Shown: piece after piece, positions 18,774-26,609 of the stretch
How the letters are laid out: the number at the start of each line of letters is the position of its first letter
How positions within the stretch are numbered: position 1 is the stretch's first letter
Made by a program: the position numbers and the translations under genes
The notes under the pieces: generated by a model
Database searches by the model: none
Told to the model about the DNA's origin: nothing
What the model saw: the letters and a program-made list of their open reading frames with translations, nothing else
Assembly: GCF_026625865.1 (NCBI RefSeq)
Contig: NZ_CP113067.1
Span: 1,364,001 to 1,428,000, forward strand
Length of the DNA: 64,000 bases
Direction of reading: 5' to 3'
Source of the DNA: Microbacterium sp. SL75
GTDB taxonomy: Bacteria; Actinomycetota; Actinomycetes; Actinomycetales; Microbacteriaceae

Positions 18774-21098
18774 TCAGCCTCCGGTCTTCGCGATCCGCAC
18801 CCGGATGTCTTTCATCAGCGGCTGGTCGCTCTGACGGCTGTAGTCGTCCGGGCCGAGCAGCACGTTCAACTCGGGGAAGTACCCGGCGGCGCTGCCGCGC
18901 GGGGTGTCGTACTCCAGCGCGCGGAACGCCGTCACACTGCGGACCGAGCCGTCGCGAGAGGTGGCGACGATGTCGACGAGGTCGCCCTCGGCGATGCCGC
19001 GCTCCTTCATGTCGCGTCGGTTCATGAACACCAGTTCACGGATGTTGCGGACGCCCCGGTAGCGATCGTCGGCCGAGTAGATGGTGGTGTTCCACTGGTC
19101 GTGCGAGCGCATGGTCTGCAGCACCAGCACATCGGCCTCTTCGGGGATGACATTGGGCAGCTCGGCATCCGAGAACTCCGCCTTGCCGGACGGCGTCTGG
19201 AAGTCGCGCTCGCGAGCCGGCTGGGGGATTCGGAAGCCGTAGTGCTGGCGCACGAGCTCGTTGAACCCCTCGAACCCGGGCAGGACTTTGGCCATCGTGT
19301 CGCGGATGCGGTCGTAGTCGCCGACGTACCACTCCCACGGCGTCGCCGAATCGGGCATGGTCGCTCGCGCGATGCGCGCGATGATCTCGGGCTCACTCAG
19401 CAGGTGCGGCGACGCGGGCTTGCGGGACCCGAGCGAGAGCATGACGGAGCTCATGGCGTCTTCGGTCGAGATCGACTGGGGCCCCGTCTCTTGCTCGTCG
19501 CGCTCGGTGCGGCCGAGGCACGGGAGGATCAGCGCCTTCTTGCCGTGCGTGAGGTGGCTGCGGTTGAGCTTGGTGCTCACGTGCGCGGTCAACTCGCACC
19601 GACTCATGCCCTCGGCGGTGAGCGTGGTGTCGGGAGCGGCGCGGACGAAGTTGCCGCCCATGCCGAGGAAGACCTTGAGGTCGCCGCGGTGCAGAGCCGC
19701 CACCGTGTGCACCGTGTCGAGGCCGGGCTCGCGGGGTGAGGTGATGCCGCACACCTCGTCGAGCTTGGCGAGCCAGTCCTCGGTGGGCTTGTGGTTGATG
19801 CCGCACGTGCGGTTGCCCTGCACATTGCTGTGGCCGCGCACGGGGGAGGGACCGGTGCCCTTGCGGCCGACGTTGCCGCGCAGCAGGAGGAGGTTGACGA
19901 TCTCGCGCACGGTGTCGACGCCGTGCTGGTGTTGGCTCACGCCCAGGCACCAGCTGATGACACAGGCCCTCGAGGCGAGGTAGACGTCGGCGGCTGCGCG
20001 GATCTCGGCCTCCGTCAGACCGGCCTGCTCGACCAGTTCGTCCCAGCTCGTCGCCTCGACGAGTGCGCGGTAGGCATCGAGCCCGGTCGTGTACTGATCG
20101 AGGAACGCCTGGTCGAGGGCGGTGGGGTCGGTCTCGGACGCCTCGAACACGACCTTGGCCATGCCGCGGATCAGCGCGAGGTCGCCGCCCGGGCGCACCT
20201 GAAGGTTCATCGTGCTGGTCGGTGTGCTGTGGAACGTCGCCATGTCGACGATCTCGTGCGGAACGATCGTGCGGGTGCCGGCGACCTCGCGCAGCGGATT
20301 GACGTGCACGATCTGCGCGCCGCGGTCGATCGCCTCGGCGAGGCTCGTGAGCATGCGCGGGGCGTTCGAGGCGGCGTTCACGCCGAGGATGAACAGTGCG
20401 TCAGCGTTCTCCCAGTCCTCGAGGTCGGCGGTGCCCTTGCCCGTGGCGAGGGATGCCGTGAGCCCGCGGCCAGACCCCTCGTGGCACATGTTCGAGCAGT
20501 CGGGGAGGTTGTTCGTGCCCAGTTCGCGCGCGAACAGCTGGTAGAGGAAGGACGCCTCGTTGCTCAGGCGGCCGGAGGTGTAGAACGCGGCCTGGTCGGG
20601 GGAGTCCAGTGCGGTGATCTCGTGGGCGATCATGCGGAACGCGTCGTTCCACGAGATGGGCACATAGTGGTCGGTCTCGGCGTCGTAGACCATGGGGCCG
20701 ACGAGGCGACCGGCGTCCTCGAGCTCGAAGTCGCTCCACTGCGACAGCTCGCTCACCGAGTGCTCGGCGAAGAACTCCTTGCCGACGCGCTTATGGGTCA
20801 TCTCCCACGTGACGTGCTTGATGCCGTTCTCGCAGATGTCGAGAGTGACGCCCTTGTCGTCGGGCCACGCGCACCCGGGGCAGTCGAAGCCGCTCTTGGG
20901 GTGGTTCATGGTGAACATGGCCTTGGTGCCGGCGACCGGCTGGCGCTGTTCGAACAGCACCTTGCCGACGGTCAGCGCCGCGCCCCAGCCGGCCGCGGGG
21001 TGCTCGTAGGGACCGGTGCTCGACCACTCGCCGTCGATGCGCGGGCCGAGGCCGCCCTGGCGCGGTTCCTCGGTCATCAGTCCGAACGATTCACCCAT
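18774..21098 (-). CDS. FdhF/YdeP-type molybdopterin oxidoreductase (formate dehydrogenase-like)
   Basis: A 774-residue cytosolic molybdenum (bis-MGD) enzyme of the DMSO-reductase superfamily, FdhF/YdeP subgroup. A reduced cysteine cluster, CPGC at residues 73-76 and Cys89, replaces the canonical four-cysteine [4Fe-4S] motif. Cys205 in SNMCHEGSG sits where formate dehydrogenases carry the Mo-ligating Cys or selenocysteine. NPLREVAGTRTI and GHSNVQGNRTCG are MGD-binding blocks. The start ATG at 21098 has GGAGGG at proper spacing; upstream in-frame starts lack one. FdhD lies 60 bp upstream, and moeA/mobA are about 6 kb away, supporting a Mo-dependent role. The actual substrate of YdeP-type proteins is unsettled. 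Confidence 0.88.
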   Translation of the reverse strand: MGESFGLMTEEPRQGGLGPRIDGEWSSTGPYEHPAAGWGAALTVGKVLFEQRQPVAGTKAMFTMNHPKSGFDCPGCAWPDDKGVTLDICENGIKHVTWEMTHKRVGKEFFAEHSVSELSQWSDFELEDAGRLVGPMVYDAETDHYVPISWNDAFRMIAHEITALDSPDQAAFYTSGRLSNEASFLYQLFARELGTNNLPDCSNMCHEGSGRGLTASLATGKGTADLEDWENADALFILGVNAASNAPRMLTSLAEAIDRGAQIVHVNPLREVAGTRTIVPHEIVDMATFHSTPTSTMNLQVRPGGDLALIRGMAKVVFEASETDPTALDQAFLDQYTTGLDAYRALVEATSWDELVEQAGLTEAEIRAAADVYLASRACVISWCLGVSQHQHGVDTVREIVNLLLLRGNVGRKGTGPSPVRGHSNVQGNRTCGINHKPTEDWLAKLDEVCGITSPREPGLDTVHTVAALHRGDLKVFLGMGGNFVRAAPDTTLTAEGMSRCELTAHVSTKLNRSHLTHGKKALILPCLGRTERDEQETGPQSISTEDAMSSVMLSLGSRKPASPHLLSEPEIIARIARATMPDSATPWEWYVGDYDRIRDTMAKVLPGFEGFNELVRQHYGFRIPQPARERDFQTPSGKAEFSDAELPNVIPEEADVLVLQTMRSHDQWNTTIYSADDRYRGVRNIRELVFMNRRDMKERGIAEGDLVDIVATSRDGSVRSVTAFRALEYDTPRGSAAGYFPELNVLLGPDDYSRQSDQPLMKDIRVRIAKTGG

Positions 21099-21158
21099 GT
21101 TCACCCTCCGTGGATCTCGGCGCCGAGTCGGTGGCATCTACACACCGAGCGCTGGTCG

Positions 21159-22049
21159 TCAGCGTACGCTCGCCACCTTCTGGGTGGAGGGGGTTGTGGA
21201 CGCCGCGGGCTCGGGTACACGGACACGGTCGGCGCGCGTGTAGAGGTTCATACTGTTGCCGCGCACGAAGGCGGCGAGGGTCAGCCCGGCGCGCTCGGCG
21301 AGTTCGATCGCGAGAGACGACGGCGCCGAGACGGCGGAGAGCATCGGGATGCCGGCCATGACGGCTTTCTGCACGAGCTCGAAGCTGACGCGGCCCGAGA
21401 CCTGCAGCACCGTTTCGCGCAACGGGAGCCGATCGTGGAGTACGGCCCAGCCCACGACTTTGTCGACGGCGTTGTGGCGACCGACGTCTTCGCGGGCGAC
21501 CAGCAGCTCTCCGGTGGTCGCCTCGAACAAGGCCGCACCGTGCAGGCCGCCGGTCTTGTCGAAGGTCTTCTGCTGCTCGCGCAGGCGATCGGGGAACGCG
21601 GCGACCTCGTGTGCCGAGACGGACAAGGGGTCGGTGGACACGTCGTACGTCGACACTTTCTCGACCGCCTCGATCGAGGCGGTGCCGCACACCCCGCACG
21701 AGCTCGTCGTATAGAAGGAGCGCGCGATGTCGGGGGAAGGCAGGGCCACACCCGGTGCGAGGGTGAGATCGAGGACGTTGTAGGTGTTGCCGTCGGCGCC
21801 CCCGGTGCCCGGCCCGCCGCAGTGGATCGCGCGGGCGAAGTCCTCGCCCCGGCTGATCACGCCCTCCGAGACGAGGAAACCGGCCGCGAGCTCGACGTCG
21901 TGCCCGGGCGTGCGCATCGTCACCGACAGGGGCGTGCCGGCGACACGGATCTCGAGCGGTTCCTCGACGGCCACGGCATCCGGTCTCTGTCTGTTCACGC
22001 CGTCGAGCGTGAGGCGCGTCACGCGACGCGAGGCGGTCAGGCGGCCCAT
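21159..22049 (-). CDS. fdhD: Formate dehydrogenase accessory sulfurtransferase FdhD
   Basis: FdhD passes sulfur from IscS to the Mo-bisMGD cofactor so that FdhF-type enzymes become active. The CxxC motif needed for sulfur relay is present in [12 protein letters not shown] (middle of the 296-residue protein). [38 protein letters not shown] and the C-terminal [11 protein letters not shown] are strong family blocks. The start at 22049 (MGRLTASRR) matches the family; the ribosome site is weak. It lies immediately upstream of the oxidoreductase gene on the same strand. Confidence 0.95.
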   Translation of the reverse strand: MGRLTASRRVTRLTLDGVNRQRPDAVAVEEPLEIRVAGTPLSVTMRTPGHDVELAAGFLVSEGVISRGEDFARAIHCGGPGTGGADGNTYNVLDLTLAPGVALPSPDIARSFYTTSSCGVCGTASIEAVEKVSTYDVSTDPLSVSAHEVAAFPDRLREQQKTFDKTGGLHGAALFEATTGELLVAREDVGRHNAVDKVVGWAVLHDRLPLRETVLQVSGRVSFELVQKAVMAGIPMLSAVSAPSSLAIELAERAGLTLAAFVRGNSMNLYTRADRVRVPEPAASTTPSTQKVASVR

Positions 22050-22351
22050 GTCAGGACCGAACCGGAGAGCTGGAGGGGGACATGGGTCGAGCGTACGCCG
22101 GGCCTCCGACACCGCGGGGGCTCTTTCGCGACGAATCAACCGGTCGAAGGGATGCCACCCCCCCCGGCTGCCATGAGAGCGTGCACACCCTTGAAATCAT
22201 GCGGTTTCCGGCTATCCGTATTCACTCGAATACAGAATCGCGGAACTTTTTCAAGTCCGACGTGACGATTCCCCGACCCGGTACGTCTTAGTCATGTAGG
22301 CCGAAGCGCCCACCCCGGACACCCGGGTCCAGACATTCGAAAGGCACGGAC
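22050..22351 (+). promoter_or_regulatory. Intergenic region, fdhD / Asp23 operon
   Basis: A 302-bp divergent gap, AT-richer than its surroundings at 22190-22290. A perfect inverted repeat GTATTC-ACTC-GAATAC lies at 22218-22233 and is a good operator candidate. A CCCGG/CCGGG hairpin (22312-22327) lies in the leader of the Asp23 gene, followed by a GAAAGG ribosome site. No firm -10/-35 pair was found. Confidence 0.4.
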
Positions 22352-22834
22352 ATGGCTGAGAACGCCCCCACCACCCCCGCTGCGCAGAACGTCCCCCAGT
22401 CGGCGTCGCGCGTGAACCGTCCGCTCAACGGCCGCGGCCAGGACACTCCCGTCGAGGGCAAGACCTCGATCGCCGAGGGCGTCGTCGCCAAGGTCGCCGG
22501 CATCGCGACCCGTGAGGTCGCCGGTGTGTACGCCCTGGGTGGCGGCGGAGCCCGCGCGCTCGGCGCCATCCGTGACGCGATCAACGCCACCGACCTGACG
22601 CAGGGCGTCAAGGTCGAGGTGGGCGAGACGCAGGCCGCCGCCGACATCACGATCGTCGTCGAGTACGGCGCCCCGATCCAGGAGGTCGCCGACCAGGTCC
22701 GTACCCGCGTCGCCGGTGCCATCACCCGCCTCGTCGGCCTCGAGGTCGTCGAAGTCAACGTCGACGTGAACGACGTCCACATCCCGGGCGACGACAACAA
22801 CGACGACGACAGCAACGAAAAGCGCGTCCAGTGA
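22352..22834 (+). CDS. Asp23/Gls24 family envelope stress protein
   Basis: A 160-residue acidic soluble protein. The Asp23 domain (about residues 40-140) has GKTSIAEGVVAKVAGIATREVAGVYAL, then VKVEVGETQAAADITIVVEYGAPIQEVADQVRTRVAGAI, the classic DUF322 pattern. In Firmicutes, Asp23 coats the inner face of the membrane through the anchor AmaP and is linked to cell-wall stress. The C-terminal tail is very acidic (D/N runs). It is the first gene of a six-gene operon, overlapping the next start by 4 bp (GTGA). Confidence 0.92.
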   Translation: MAENAPTTPAAQNVPQSASRVNRPLNGRGQDTPVEGKTSIAEGVVAKVAGIATREVAGVYALGGGGARALGAIRDAINATDLTQGVKVEVGETQAAADITIVVEYGAPIQEVADQVRTRVAGAITRLVGLEVVEVNVDVNDVHIPGDDNNDDDSNEKRVQ

Positions 22835-23019
22835 GCGCCTCCACCAAGGGCGCTCTCGCCGGCCTGGTACTGGCCCTCAGCGCTCTGATCTTCGGCTTCT
22901 GGGGCTTCATCCTCGTCGCCCTCTTCATGGCGATCGGCGTGGTCGTCGCTCGCATCACGGCGGGTGAACTCGACTTCGGCAACATCGTCAACGCCTTCAA
23001 GGGTCGGAGCACATCGTGA
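22831..23019 (+). CDS. Small DUF2273-like membrane protein
   Basis: A 62-residue protein with two closely spaced hydrophobic helices (ALAGLVLALSALIFGFWGFILVALFMAIGVVVARI), a small amphipathic C-terminus and no signal peptide. Small DUF2273-type proteins are regular members of Asp23/AmaP operons and probably help anchor Asp23. The GTG start overlaps the stop of the Asp23 gene, and its own stop overlaps the next GTG, so all three are translationally coupled. Confidence 0.8.
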   Translation: MSASTKGALAGLVLALSALIFGFWGFILVALFMAIGVVVARITAGELDFGNIVNAFKGRSTS

Positions 23020-23408
23020 CCACCGTCACCGCTTCCCCCGGGGTCGGCAACCGTACCGCGGTTGCCGGCCCCGGCCTCCCCGCCGGTCGGGTGACCATCT
23101 CGGACCGCGTACTGCAGAAGACGGCCGAGCGGGCCGCCGCCGACATCGTCGGAGTGGATGCCAAGAGCGTCCGCGTCGAGATCGTCTCGGCCCGCGACAC
23201 CGCGGCGGTGCGCGTGACGACCCCGTTCCCCGTCCCCCGCCTCGACGACACCGAGGCCGTGCGCGCCGCGACTCCGGTGCTGGAGGCCGCGCGCGTCGCC
23301 CAGACCGAGCTGCGCTCGCGTCTGGCCCACCTGTTCGGGCGCGAGATCTCGCGCGTCGACCTCACCATCTCGGGTGCCTCCACCCCTCAGCGAAAGCGAG
23401 TGCTGTGA
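23016..23408 (+). CDS. Second Asp23-like protein
   Basis: A 130-residue soluble protein with a divergent Asp23-type domain: GRVTISDRVLQKTAERAAADIVGVD followed by KSVRVEIVSARDTAAVRVTTPFPVP and a C-terminal ISRVDLTISG strand. Unlike the first copy it lacks the acidic tail. Overlaps with both neighbours (GTGA upstream, TGATG downstream) indicate a single polycistronic, coupled unit. Confidence 0.75.
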   Translation: MTTVTASPGVGNRTAVAGPGLPAGRVTISDRVLQKTAERAAADIVGVDAKSVRVEIVSARDTAAVRVTTPFPVPRLDDTEAVRAATPVLEAARVAQTELRSRLAHLFGREISRVDLTISGASTPQRKRVL

Positions 23409-23989
23409 TGACTGACACCGTGCTCCGCACCGTCGTGCGTCGCGAGACCCACTCGCCCCGCACCACCGCCATGCTCGTCGTGGTCGCGCTGTTGATCGTC
23501 GCCCTCGCGTACGCCGCGGTCGAGATCATCCTCAGCCTCTCCGGTGCCCAGCCCCTGCTGGTCGCCCCCGGTGAAGCGCTGAACGCCGTCGTCGCGGCAC
23601 CGACCGCGCTCATGCCGGTCGCCTTCATCGTCGGCGGGGTCGTTCTCGCCGTCGTGGGCCTGATCGTTCTCGTCCTCGCGCTCAAGCCCGGCCGCCTCTC
23701 GCGCCACGAGATGTCATGGGGAGAACGTGCCGTCGTCGTCGACAACGGCGTCGTGGCATCCGCCCTCGCCCAGCACCTCAGCAACGAGTCGGGCATCGCC
23801 CGGGAGGACATCGTCGTGGGCGTCGCCCACCGCTCCGTCGACGTGACGGTTCGTCCCCCGGTCGGCATCCCGGTCGACGAGGCGCAACTGCAGCGCATCG
23901 TCGACGAAGAAGTCACCTCGTACAAGCTCTCGCCCGCCGTGCGCACGCACCTGCGCGTGCACCGACCCGACACCGAGGAGTCCCGATGA
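23408..23989 (+). CDS. DUF6286/AmaP-like membrane anchor of the Asp23 operon
   Basis: A 193-residue protein with two membrane helices (TAMLVVVALLIVALAYAAVEIIL and a second near residues 65-90) followed by a cytoplasmic domain (VDNGVVASALAQHLSNESGIAREDIVVGVAHRSVDVTVRP) that resembles the Asp23/AmaP beta-alpha unit. AmaP proteins have this same hairpin plus Asp23-like tail and tether Asp23 to the membrane. Start at the ATG overlapping the previous stop; the stop overlaps the next start (ATGA). Confidence 0.75.
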   Translation: MTDTVLRTVVRRETHSPRTTAMLVVVALLIVALAYAAVEIILSLSGAQPLLVAPGEALNAVVAAPTALMPVAFIVGGVVLAVVGLIVLVLALKPGRLSRHEMSWGERAVVVDNGVVASALAQHLSNESGIAREDIVVGVAHRSVDVTVRPPVGIPVDEAQLQRIVDEEVTSYKLSPAVRTHLRVHRPDTEESR

Positions 23990-24573
23990 ACGCGACGCGA
24001 CGCGGTCTGAACCGCTTCCTTCTCTTCCTGGTCGCCGTCGTGCTGCTGGGCCTGGCCGCTCTCGCCCTCGCCGTCGGGCTGCTCCCGGGCGGCACGGGCA
24101 CCTGGACCTCGGTCATGGGCGGATTCCAGGGCTGGCTCGAGTCGCTGGGCCGTGAGTCCGCGGGCTGGGGCGCCGTCGCCGCGATCGTGGTGCTGGTGAT
24201 CCTGCTCGTCCTGATCGCTTCGGCCGCCGTGCGCGGTCGCCGCCACGCACCGTTGCAGTCCACCGGCAGCGCGAGCGACGAGGGACGCATCACGGTCACC
24301 GATGGGTTCGCCTCCGAAGCGCTGAAGAACGCGCTGGGCGAACGCGACGAGATCCTCTCGTCCCGCATCACCGCTGGCGAGGTCGGCAAGCAGTCCGTTC
24401 TGCACGTGGCCGTGACGCCGCGCCAGAACACCTCGCCGCGCGAGGTCGCCGAGCACGTCGACACGTTGGTCACGAACCTGGCCGCGATCACGGGCCAGAA
24501 TCTGCGCGCCTACATCTCCATCCACTCGGGCCTTCGCGCTCGGCTCGCACGCGACAACACTCGCGTTCATTGA
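23986..24573 (+). CDS. AmaP-type alkaline shock response membrane anchor
   Basis: A 195-residue protein with two helices (FLLFLVAVVLLGLAALALAVGLL; AVAAIVVLVILLVLIASAAV) and a C-terminal cytosolic domain (GRITVTDGFASEALKNALGERDEI, QSVLHVAVTPRQNTSPREVAEHV). The topology is the same as the preceding gene; the two look like an ancient duplication of the anchor. The ATG overlaps the preceding TGA. Function inferred from operon and topology. Confidence 0.75.
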   Translation: MNATRRGLNRFLLFLVAVVLLGLAALALAVGLLPGGTGTWTSVMGGFQGWLESLGRESAGWGAVAAIVVLVILLVLIASAAVRGRRHAPLQSTGSASDEGRITVTDGFASEALKNALGERDEILSSRITAGEVGKQSVLHVAVTPRQNTSPREVAEHVDTLVTNLAAITGQNLRAYISIHSGLRARLARDNTRVH

Positions 24574-24592
24574 CACCCCACGAGGAGCCGTC

Positions 24593-25447
24593 ATGACCAC
24601 CATCGATGCGACCATCGACCCGCCCGACCTGGATGCTGCGGCGACCCTGGCGGCGACCGCCGCAGGCGCGGTTCCGGGGGTTCACTCGCTCGGCAGCCTG
24701 GTCGGACGAGCTTCGGATGCCGTTCGTGAGCGGGTCGGTCTCGCCAGCGCCGCTCCGGGGGTGAAGATCGACACCGGTCGTGGCGACTCGGTCACCGCGA
24801 CCATCTCGCTCGTCATCGACTACCCGCACAAACTGCGAGACGTCGCAGGTGCCGTGCGCACCGCGGTGAAGTCGGCCCTTGAGCCGCTCGGTCGCGGCAC
24901 CATCGCCGTCGACGTCGTCGTGACCGGGGTCTTCGGGCCGTTCGATCGCGACGTCGTCGAGGAAGCGGAAGAGCGGGCGGATGCCGTCGCCGCCCGCACT
25001 TCGGAAGCAGTCGATGACGCGAAGGCCAGGGCGAAGGATGTCGCGGGTCGCGCGTCGGCGGCCGTCGACGCCGCACGCGAGAAATCGAAGGACCTCGCAG
25101 CCAGTGCCTCCGAGACCATCGACGCCGCCGTATCGCAGACGAAGGACGTCGCCGCGGGAGCCGCGGCCGCCGTGGGCGAGACGGCCCGCCAAGCGCGCGA
25201 GCGCGTCGTCGCGGCCGACGCGGAGTCCGACGTCGTCGCCGCGGATCGCGTGACCGAGGGCCTCGAGCCCGAGCGTCCCGGCGCATCCGTCGGAGATCGC
25301 ACGGACGTGAGCGACGTCGTCGCCGAGGCTCTCGAAGACGCCGCGATCGACATCGCGGTCGCCGCTGACGAGGTGCGTGCCGGCGAGCAGACCCCGGCGA
25401 CGGACAGCGTGCGGTCGGTCGCCGACGGCGAGCGTCCTCGCTCCTGA
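24593..25447 (+). CDS. Asp23-domain protein with LEA-like helical tail
   Basis: A 284-residue soluble protein. The N-terminal third is an Asp23-type domain (LAATAAGAVPGVHSLGSLVGRASDAVRERVG; TATISLVIDYPHKLRDVAGAVRTAVKSALEPLG). The middle (about 130-215) is built of Ala/Lys/Asp-rich 11-residue-like repeats (EAVDDAKARAKDVAG, AAVDAAREKSKDLAA, DAAVSQTKDVAAG), resembling LEA or apolipoprotein-type amphipathic helices. The tail is acidic. It closes the envelope-stress operon and is followed by a terminator. Such tails suggest membrane-surface or desiccation protection, an inference. Confidence 0.7.
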   Translation: MTTIDATIDPPDLDAAATLAATAAGAVPGVHSLGSLVGRASDAVRERVGLASAAPGVKIDTGRGDSVTATISLVIDYPHKLRDVAGAVRTAVKSALEPLGRGTIAVDVVVTGVFGPFDRDVVEEAEERADAVAARTSEAVDDAKARAKDVAGRASAAVDAAREKSKDLAASASETIDAAVSQTKDVAAGAAAAVGETARQARERVVAADAESDVVAADRVTEGLEPERPGASVGDRTDVSDVVAEALEDAAIDIAVAADEVRAGEQTPATDSVRSVADGERPRS

Positions 25448-25466
25448 CCCCGGCCGGAGAGCCACG

Positions 25467-25486
25467 GGCCCCGCTTCGGCGGGGCC
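25467..25486 (+). terminator. Terminator of the Asp23 operon
   Basis: GGCCCCGC-TTCG-GCGGGGCC: a perfect 8-bp stem with a stable TTCG tetraloop, 20 bp after the last stop. Confidence 0.8.
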
Positions 25487-25518
25487 TTCGGCGCGTATAC
25501 GGCGGACCGAGCGCGGGG

Positions 25519-26013
25519 TCAGCGGGCGTCGAGCGCGCGCAGGTAGCGCTGCGTCATCCAGGACTGCACCCGCCGACCGACCGGAGCGCCGAGGCGCGTG
25601 AACCAGCGCCCCGGTGACGAGAACGCGGCGATGGCGAAAACCACCTCGCCGGAGGGCATGAGCGTGAGGGTGAAGCGTTCCTCACCCCGTTCGGGATGTC
25701 CCGGCAGCGTGCCGTAGGCGAAGCCCGCCGTGGTTTCGGTCCGCTCGGCCCAGACCACCAGGCACGGAATGCGCACGCTCAGGATGCCGAGCCCCAGGCG
25801 CATCGTCACGTGCGAGCCCAGCCGCATCGGCGTCTCGGACACCTCGACCCGGGCCCCCGCCCGTCGCTGCGCTTCGCCGGCGAGCAGGGCGTCGGCGGCC
25901 GCTGCGAAGTCGTCCGGGCCCCTGCCGATCACGCGCCGCGCGCGAACGTGGTGGTAGCCCGGCGGCATGTCGCCCGCGGTCGCGCCGACCTCGTCGTACG
26001 TCACCTCGTCCAT
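25519..26013 (-). CDS. DUF1990 family protein
   Basis: A 164-residue soluble protein of the DUF1990 family, whose plant and bacterial members are uncharacterised. Family blocks: GYHHVRARRVIGRG, LGLGILSVRIPCLVVW, FAYGTLPGHPERGEERFTL, FSSPGRWFTRLGAPVGRRVQ. Start at the ATG 26013; TACCGT (26020-26025, minus) is 6 nt upstream, a likely -10 of a leaderless message. Its end faces the terminator of the Asp23 operon. Confidence 0.88.
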   Translation of the reverse strand: MDEVTYDEVGATAGDMPPGYHHVRARRVIGRGPDDFAAAADALLAGEAQRRAGARVEVSETPMRLGSHVTMRLGLGILSVRIPCLVVWAERTETTAGFAYGTLPGHPERGEERFTLTLMPSGEVVFAIAAFSSPGRWFTRLGAPVGRRVQSWMTQRYLRALDAR

Positions 26014-26097
26014 GGGGCCACGGTATCCGGGTGGGATCCCTCGCCGGCTGGGGTTGCAGAGCCCGCCGGTGTCGGAGGGGGCTGAGAGGATGGCCGC

Positions 26098-26556
26098 ATG
26101 ATCGAGTTCCGCGAGGCGCGCCCGTCCGACATCGACGCGATGGTCGAGGTGCAGAACGCGATCTACCGCGCTGGCTTGCGGTCGGGGGAGTCCGACGCGG
26201 CGTTGGTCGAGGAGCGGTACTTCGACGCCGAGCACTCGATCGCCTGCACCGTGGCCGACCGCGACGGGGCGGTGGTCGGCTTCCAGTCCCTGAAGCGCGC
26301 CTGGCCCGGCAACCCCTACGGGGTCGAGCAGGGATGGGGCATCATCGGCACCCACATCGACCCCGAGGTGGGGCGCAGCGGAATCGGCCGAAGTCTCTTC
26401 GCCCGTTCGCGCGCCGCCGCCGAAGCCGCGGGTCTTCGCCACATCGACGCGACCATCGGTGCCGACAACGCACCCGCGCTGGCGTACTACGCCGCGATGG
26501 GATTCGTGCCCTACCGCGACGGCGACGAAGCGATCCCCCACCGCTTCGACCTCTGA
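26098..26556 (+). CDS. GNAT-family N-acetyltransferase
   Basis: A 152-residue acetyl-CoA-dependent acyltransferase. The N-terminus IEFREARPSDIDAMVEVQNAIYRAG is GNAT motif C; GTHIDPEVGRSGIGRSLFARSRAAAEAAG is motif A with the pyrophosphate-binding R-x-x-G-I-G loop; ADNAPALAYYAAMGFVPY is motif B. The acceptor substrate is unknown. A ribosome site GAGAGGA precedes the ATG. It lies head-to-head with DUF1990 and just upstream of the moeA leader. Confidence 0.88.
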   Translation: MIEFREARPSDIDAMVEVQNAIYRAGLRSGESDAALVEERYFDAEHSIACTVADRDGAVVGFQSLKRAWPGNPYGVEQGWGIIGTHIDPEVGRSGIGRSLFARSRAAAEAAGLRHIDATIGADNAPALAYYAAMGFVPYRDGDEAIPHRFDL

Positions 26557-26576
26557 CCCGCGCCTACGCTGAGGGC

Positions 26577-26609
26577 ATGCTTTTCTCCCTCTGCGGGTCG
26601 GCCGCGTGA
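26577..26609 (+). CDS. Ten-residue leader peptide ORF coupled to moeA
   Basis: ATG at 26577 opens a 10-codon frame (MLFSLCGSAA) whose TGA overlaps the GTG of moeA. A -10-like TACGCT (26565-26570) lies exactly 6 nt before the ATG, so the transcript probably begins at this ATG. moeA itself has no clear ribosome site, which would be explained by coupling to this peptide. The peptide product may be unimportant; the call rests on geometry only. Confidence 0.4.
   Translation: MLFSLCGSAA

Noticed and set aside
18774..21098. Selenocysteine in the FdhF-type protein.
   Set aside because: The Mo-ligand position is an ordinary TGC cysteine codon (SNMC) and no in-frame TGA is present.
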